From Diaporthe sp. PMI_573 (Eukaryota > Ascomycota > Sordariomycetes > Diaporthales > Diaporthaceae), in the NCBI GenBank assembly GCA_021399435.1, contig JAJTUP010000044.1:310001-374000 (forward strand): 64,000 bases of DNA. Reading direction: 5' to 3'. The translations under genes and the position numbers were made by a program. Positions within the stretch are counted from its first letter, which is position 1; each line of letters opens with the position of its first letter. Of the stretch, positions 60,321 through 64,000 are shown one piece after another. Under the pieces are notes generated by a model. It worked only from the letters and a program-made list of their open reading frames with translations. It was not told the origin of the DNA and did no database searches.

Positions 60321-60469
60321 CAGGGTGGTCATCAATTCAATCTGGGGCGTCGATTGAGTTGAAACAAGGGTGGCACGGTCTGTTTTATGGCACGCGCACG
60401 CTCGCATGGTGCACATAGTGATCTTTTGTCCACCGGAGGGGCGATTGAGTTGAATTGATGACCACCCTG
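60321..60469. mobile_element. 149-bp hAT-type MITE with perfect TSD
   Basis: The perfect 20-bp inverted ends are CAGGGTGGTCATCAATTCAA (60321-60340) and the complement at 60450-60469. Perfect 8-bp target duplications GGCGTAAG lie at 60313-60320 and 60470-60477. No coding capacity. The CAGGG start and 8-bp duplication place it with hAT-mobilised miniature elements. Confidence 0.93.
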
Positions 60470-61120
60470 GGCGTAAGGTATCGAGGGACTCATCATGGGT
60501 GACTACATCCTCCTTTTCACGTGCGATAGGGGCTTCTGGGACCCAACATCGGGTCAAAAATATGGAATCGTTATCGACGCAGGCCGAACCCAATGCTGCC
60601 AATGATTCAACATGAGGCGGAATCCAAGGGCTGAGTCCCAGACTTGCGCCTTCGATGCTATTGTAGGATACAGATAATCAAGTACGAGTCGTCTTCGATC
60701 TACATACAATATGGACTGGCGTTGGTCGGTAGGAAGTCCCCCTTTCTATAAATACCCTCGCATGATGGATCTGTTCAGGGGGTGACTTTCCCGTTTTCCC
60801 TTGTTCAGCTTAATGGGCCCCTAGCAAATAATGAGGTGCCACTTCCCGTAGGACTGTCTCTCTGAAACATCTCAGGATGTGTTCCTTTTTCTTCTGGAAA
60901 GACTCCAATTAGTTCTTGGCAGGTGGTCCCGAAATATATGGATACGGTGAATGCTTGGTTCTAAGCAGTACTCCGCCTTGCACGTTATGTCTCCACGACG
61001 TCCCCAGGCGCCAGCAACCCCGACTCTGACTCGGGACTTACCCGCTCTAGTGCATGAGGAAATTCCGGCCGGTTGATTATTATGTTATCAATTCTAGCTC
61101 GAGACCGACGATCTCTTGAA
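60470..61120. other. Intergenic
   Basis: No gene is supported. Confidence 0.4.
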
Positions 61121-61370
61121 TGCTCGAGAAGTCCCTTACTATACCGAATTGCAGTGTGATCGAGCACATCCCTCTTGCTCCAGGCAGCACTTCCAACGCT
61201 GTGCAATGTATTTCGAAGCCTGGTTCATCCCTCTTCAAGATCCATCTCTGCGGCATTCTCAAGATCGTCTGTGGGCGGCTAGAGGGGATTCAAACTTAAT
61301 ACCTTACTACTGTGCCTCATGTCGTACAATAATTGCCGGTCAATAAGACATGAGATGGCAACGAAAGCAA
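61121..61370. repeat. Direct repeat, copy 1
   Basis: Matches 62410-62646 in the same orientation. Landmarks are GCTCCAGGCAGCACTT, CAACGCTGTGCAA, GATCCATCTCTGC, ATTCTCAAGATCG, AAACTTAATACCT and GACATGAGATGGCAACGA. It has substitutions and short gaps relative to copy 2. It has no recognisable coding content. Confidence 0.8.
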
Positions 61371-62409
61371 ACAATACCATAAAAGCACAAAAGGACAGTA
61401 CGGGTCGAGTGTACTTCGATAACGGCGGCGCTCAATCTTGGGTAGTTTCTAAAGCTCTCAAACCAACAGCAATTCATCACTCCGGACAACAGCCTTAAAA
61501 TCCGCAGCATTTGTGTTGTTCAAGGAGAGTCGGGTCTGATTGTAGTTGAGTAGTTACGCATACATTGCGGGTTGGTCAAGAACGACTACGCTTCCGTTGT
61601 GCTTGTTCGATTCGCCCTGCCAGGGTGGTTGTTTCTCTGGAAAGTATCCTCAACTACGGTTATCCCTCCATGGGCGGGCCCATCACGAATTACCACTGCG
61701 GTAGACACTACATGGCCCTGATTCGACTCGAATCAATTGGTCTATGTGGATTGACCAACCATCAACCTACTCTTGCGTCCACCTCTCGGAGTTGGCTTGA
61801 ATTGAATGATGTGCTAGACAGTATGTATAGTACTATCAAGACAAGCTGGCATGGGACCTCTAAAATACGGCGCGGCATGCACGGTTGTCCACATGACCTA
61901 GCTGCAACGCAGAGCCTTACATATCATGCAAGCGATAACTGCTGTGCGACTAAACGGTCCCAAACTTGCGCACCTATCACATTCCAATATACTCCCCATT
62001 CGGCATCACCTCGATCAGCGTCTCGTTCTCTCTATTGGTTCACCTCTGCTTCTCATCCCTCCGTTGCAGCCAACGACCAGATGAGCTGTTCTGCACGTCT
62101 ACCGCAAGGTGTCTCTGGCGGCTCCTGGATGGCTTGGCATCGCACCTGATCCGAATTCCGGGGCTGCGTTCTCCTTTAGGACTTACCCCTCCGTCCGGCG
62201 TTTGTTTCCGCTGCTGCCTGGCTCTGATGCATCGATAAGGTGTATTTTCCTATGTTCTGCCGTAGTCCCAGCCGCGCCTATTGTATGTGCCATCGACACA
62301 AATTGCGCAGCCTGAGAATGTGCTGTTATTGGGAATCGTGGCATTTTGACTGCATTGATTGCGTATTGAAAGGCTTTGCAGTCACTATTGGTTACCGGTG
62401 CATTGTCAC
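61371..62409. other. Spacer between the direct repeats
   Basis: A 194-codon open frame at 61565-62149 is low-quality: no domain, Ser/His/Cys-rich. I see no supported gene. The stretch may be the internal part of an element whose ends are the flanking direct repeats. Confidence 0.35.
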
Positions 62410-62646
62410 GCTAGAGAAGCCCCGCGCTATACCAAATTCCCATCATTCGCCGTTGACGCTGCAGTGCGATCCCTCGCTCCAGGCAGCACTTGCAACGCTG
62501 TGCAAGCCTGGTTTGTGTCTCTTCAGGATCCATCTCTGCTGTATTCTCAAGATCGCCTCCGGGGGGGGGGGTCTAAACTTAATACCTCTATGTACAAGAA
62601 ATACAATACCTGTCAATGTGACATGAGATGGCAACGAGAGCGAACA
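62410..62646. repeat. Direct repeat, copy 2
   Basis: Second copy of the 61121-61370 repeat. It contains a run of 11 G at about 62561-62571 absent from copy 1. Confidence 0.8.
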
Positions 62647-63245
62647 AAATCATATTCCTTGGCTCCTGACGAGGCAGCCCTGATTCAACAGTCAAGCATG
62701 CTACCAACTTCCAATATGGGACGAAGCCCAAGGAACCAAGAGTTGAGTGCGCCCAGGATCAGGTGCACAATGCCAGAAACGGCCGCAGGCGCCTCGTCGG
62801 AAGTGCAGGTCCTCTCAGGCTGGACTCAGGCTGTGAAGGCTCTGCAGCTGGTACGTGCACACCACAGCCATTCGCCGTTGCCTTTTAGATTCGGCGACGT
62901 TACGAAATACAGATCCCCATCCCGGTAGTGTCTATGTTTCCGGTAGTACAGGTTGCATGTGTAATGGTTGTGTGGAACCTTCTCATCAGTGAATCATATT
63001 CAATTCTTTCCTCTCCGGAGTCTTCCAGCCGTCCGCGTATGGGACGCCATTGGCCACTGTCATCCTGACCCAAATATAACCCAGACGTTGCACATCAGTG
63101 TCACCCGATTGATCCTGGCCAAGCGTCCTACCACCATACATGATGGCCTTGCACTTTGCCTACTGCAGGTTGGTTTACAAGGCACGACTAGCGTCGGATG
63201 GTCCTTTCCAGACTTGTCAACAAATAAATTCAAATCGAATTTAGC
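62647..63245. other. Intergenic
   Basis: No gene is supported. Confidence 0.4.
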
Positions 63246-63525
63246 TTATTGGATTTGATTTGGATTCAGAAAGACTCGATCTGAATTTGATTTGAGTTGA
63301 TTTGAGATGCATCGCGCTGCTCCAACGATATCTGCTTGCAGCCGTCTTCTGAGAGGCGTGACCATCTGCCCTGCAAGGCTGAATATCCGTTCTGGCTCAG
63401 AAGACATCGCGGGAATTGAAAACAGGTCAATTGCCATTCGTGACAAGCACGGATACTGTCGTCGTCGAAGAAGCCAATACTGGATCGGATTATCCACCAG
63501 GCAATCGCCAGGGTCAGAAGTGGAC
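63246..63525 (-). pseudogene. hAT transposase C-terminal fragment
   Basis: The minus frame reads DNPIQYWLLRRRQYPCLSRM, then AIDLFSIPAMSSEPERIFSL and AGQMVTPLRRRLQADIVGAA, the hAT dimerisation domain. It starts abruptly at about 63525 next to an unrelated repeat and ends in an AATTTGATTTGA-rich sub-terminal region, so only the element's 3' end remains. Confidence 0.7.
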
Positions 63526-63536
63526 TAGGGATGCCT

Positions 63537-63625
63537 CGAGGTAAATTACCAGGAGGTAAATTACCAAAACCCCTAGGTAAATGACGGTCATAAACCCGAG
63601 GTTTATGACGCGTCATTTATCACGT
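63537..63625. repeat. Short tandem and inverted repeats
   Basis: GAGGTAAATTACCA occurs twice in tandem (about 63538-63565), followed by the inverted repeat TCATAAAC-CCGAG-GTTTATGA (about 63589-63609). It lies exactly where the hAT fragment is cut off. Confidence 0.65.
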
Positions 63626-63918
63626 GCTTCCAAGTACTATTTGGTGACTACGAAACGGCGTCGGTGGAATGATATACGCACATACAGTCTGGTGTCATTG
63701 GTATTCGTCGGGGATGAGGTACCGATCACACCAAAATTGGCTGTGCGGGTACAAGAGGTCCATACCCCCGTGCAACGGCTCCGTGCTCGTTTCTTCGCCA
63801 AAACTCCCAGACTTGCTACTTCAATACGATAATATTATATATCTCGAAAGCCAACCTATTTACATTTCAACGTGAATAAACAGACTCTGTCTCTGCGTCC
63901 GTGCCTGCATCTACAAAA

Positions 63919-64000
63919 ATGCAGTCCTGGAAGTCGTCCTCGAGCTCTAAGAGCAACTTCACGTCAGCCGTCTCCCAGGATTGGCCGCTCGGCATTCTCC
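63919..64000 (+). CDS. Possible gene start, cut by window end
   Basis: ATG at 63919 in a favourable context (acaaaaATGc) opens a frame to the window end, beginning MQSWKSSSSSKSNFTSAVSQ. There is too little sequence to assign a family; a retrotransposon gag is as possible as a host gene. Confidence 0.3.
   Translation, partial: MQSWKSSSSSKSNFTSAVSQDWPLGIL

Noticed and set aside
61565..62149. 194-codon open frame between the direct repeats
   Set aside because: Its composition is not protein-like and no motif is recognisable; open by chance.
1..64000. CRISPR arrays, bacterial operons, rRNA or clear tRNA genes
   Set aside because: None seen; direct repeats present are transposon-related, and gene structure is eukaryotic.

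Overview
The window looks like an accessory, transposon-rich stretch of a filamentous ascomycete (Pezizomycotina) genome. The reasons are short introns (46-140 nt, most with CTAAC/CTGAC-like branch sites), Zn2Cys6 regulators, a Polycomb-type EZH2/KMT6 methyltransferase, fungal hAT, Tc1, pogo, Gypsy and Copia elements, and expanded fungal-only families (PD-(D/E)XK and HNH nucleases, MADS-like short proteins). Everything is read by eye from translation, splice signals and repeat matching; no database search was run.

Layout. 0-4.3 kb is a stack of hAT elements: a hAT gene (571-4146, +) is split by a 2.1-kb non-autonomous hAT (626-2728), which is itself split by a 0.9-kb hAT derivative (794-1711). 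Both insertions have perfect inverted ends and perfect 8-bp target duplications. 4.4-6.1 kb is a BCS1-like AAA ATPase. 7-12 kb holds decayed fragments, a spliced MADS-like gene and a secreted double-psi barrel protein. 12.3-13.9 kb is a spliced PD-(D/E)XK nuclease-like gene, and 14.8-17.8 kb the KMT6/EZH2 gene. 19-23 kb has a kinase relic, an intact Tc1-type transposase, a hAT derivative that encodes only the BED finger, and a Helitron-like fragment.

23.6-27 kb is the most gene-like module: a four-exon Zn2Cys6 regulator (first intron GC-AG) divergent from a short-chain dehydrogenase, with a CCG/CGG palindrome between them. 27.6-31.9 kb contains ankyrin, pogo, methyltransferase and other relics plus a second hAT copy. 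33.3-37.8 kb is a 5'-truncated chromodomain Gypsy element whose 3' LTR abuts the N-terminal half of another PD-(D/E)XK gene. 38.7-41.4 kb has a frameshifted HNH nuclease gene and a two-exon gene of unknown function. 41.8-47.4 kb is a hAT derivative next to a Copia element. 47.4-51.2 kb has a spliced gene of unknown function and a near-complete hAT transposase with one intron. 51.6-58.3 kb holds a membrane-protein relic, a Zn2Cys6 pseudogene, a two-exon ankyrin gene and a conserved unknown. 58.4-64 kb is mostly repeats: a fold-back element, a 149-bp MITE with perfect target duplication, a pair of ~240-bp direct repeats, and a hAT C-terminus.

Functionally the likely live host genes are the BCS1-like ATPase, KMT6, the barrel protein, the TF/SDR pair, the ankyrin gene and perhaps the nuclease-like genes. 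Scattered TGG-to-TAG and CAA-to-TAA stops in transposons fit mild repeat-induced point mutation, but several 1,000-codon retroelement frames remain open.
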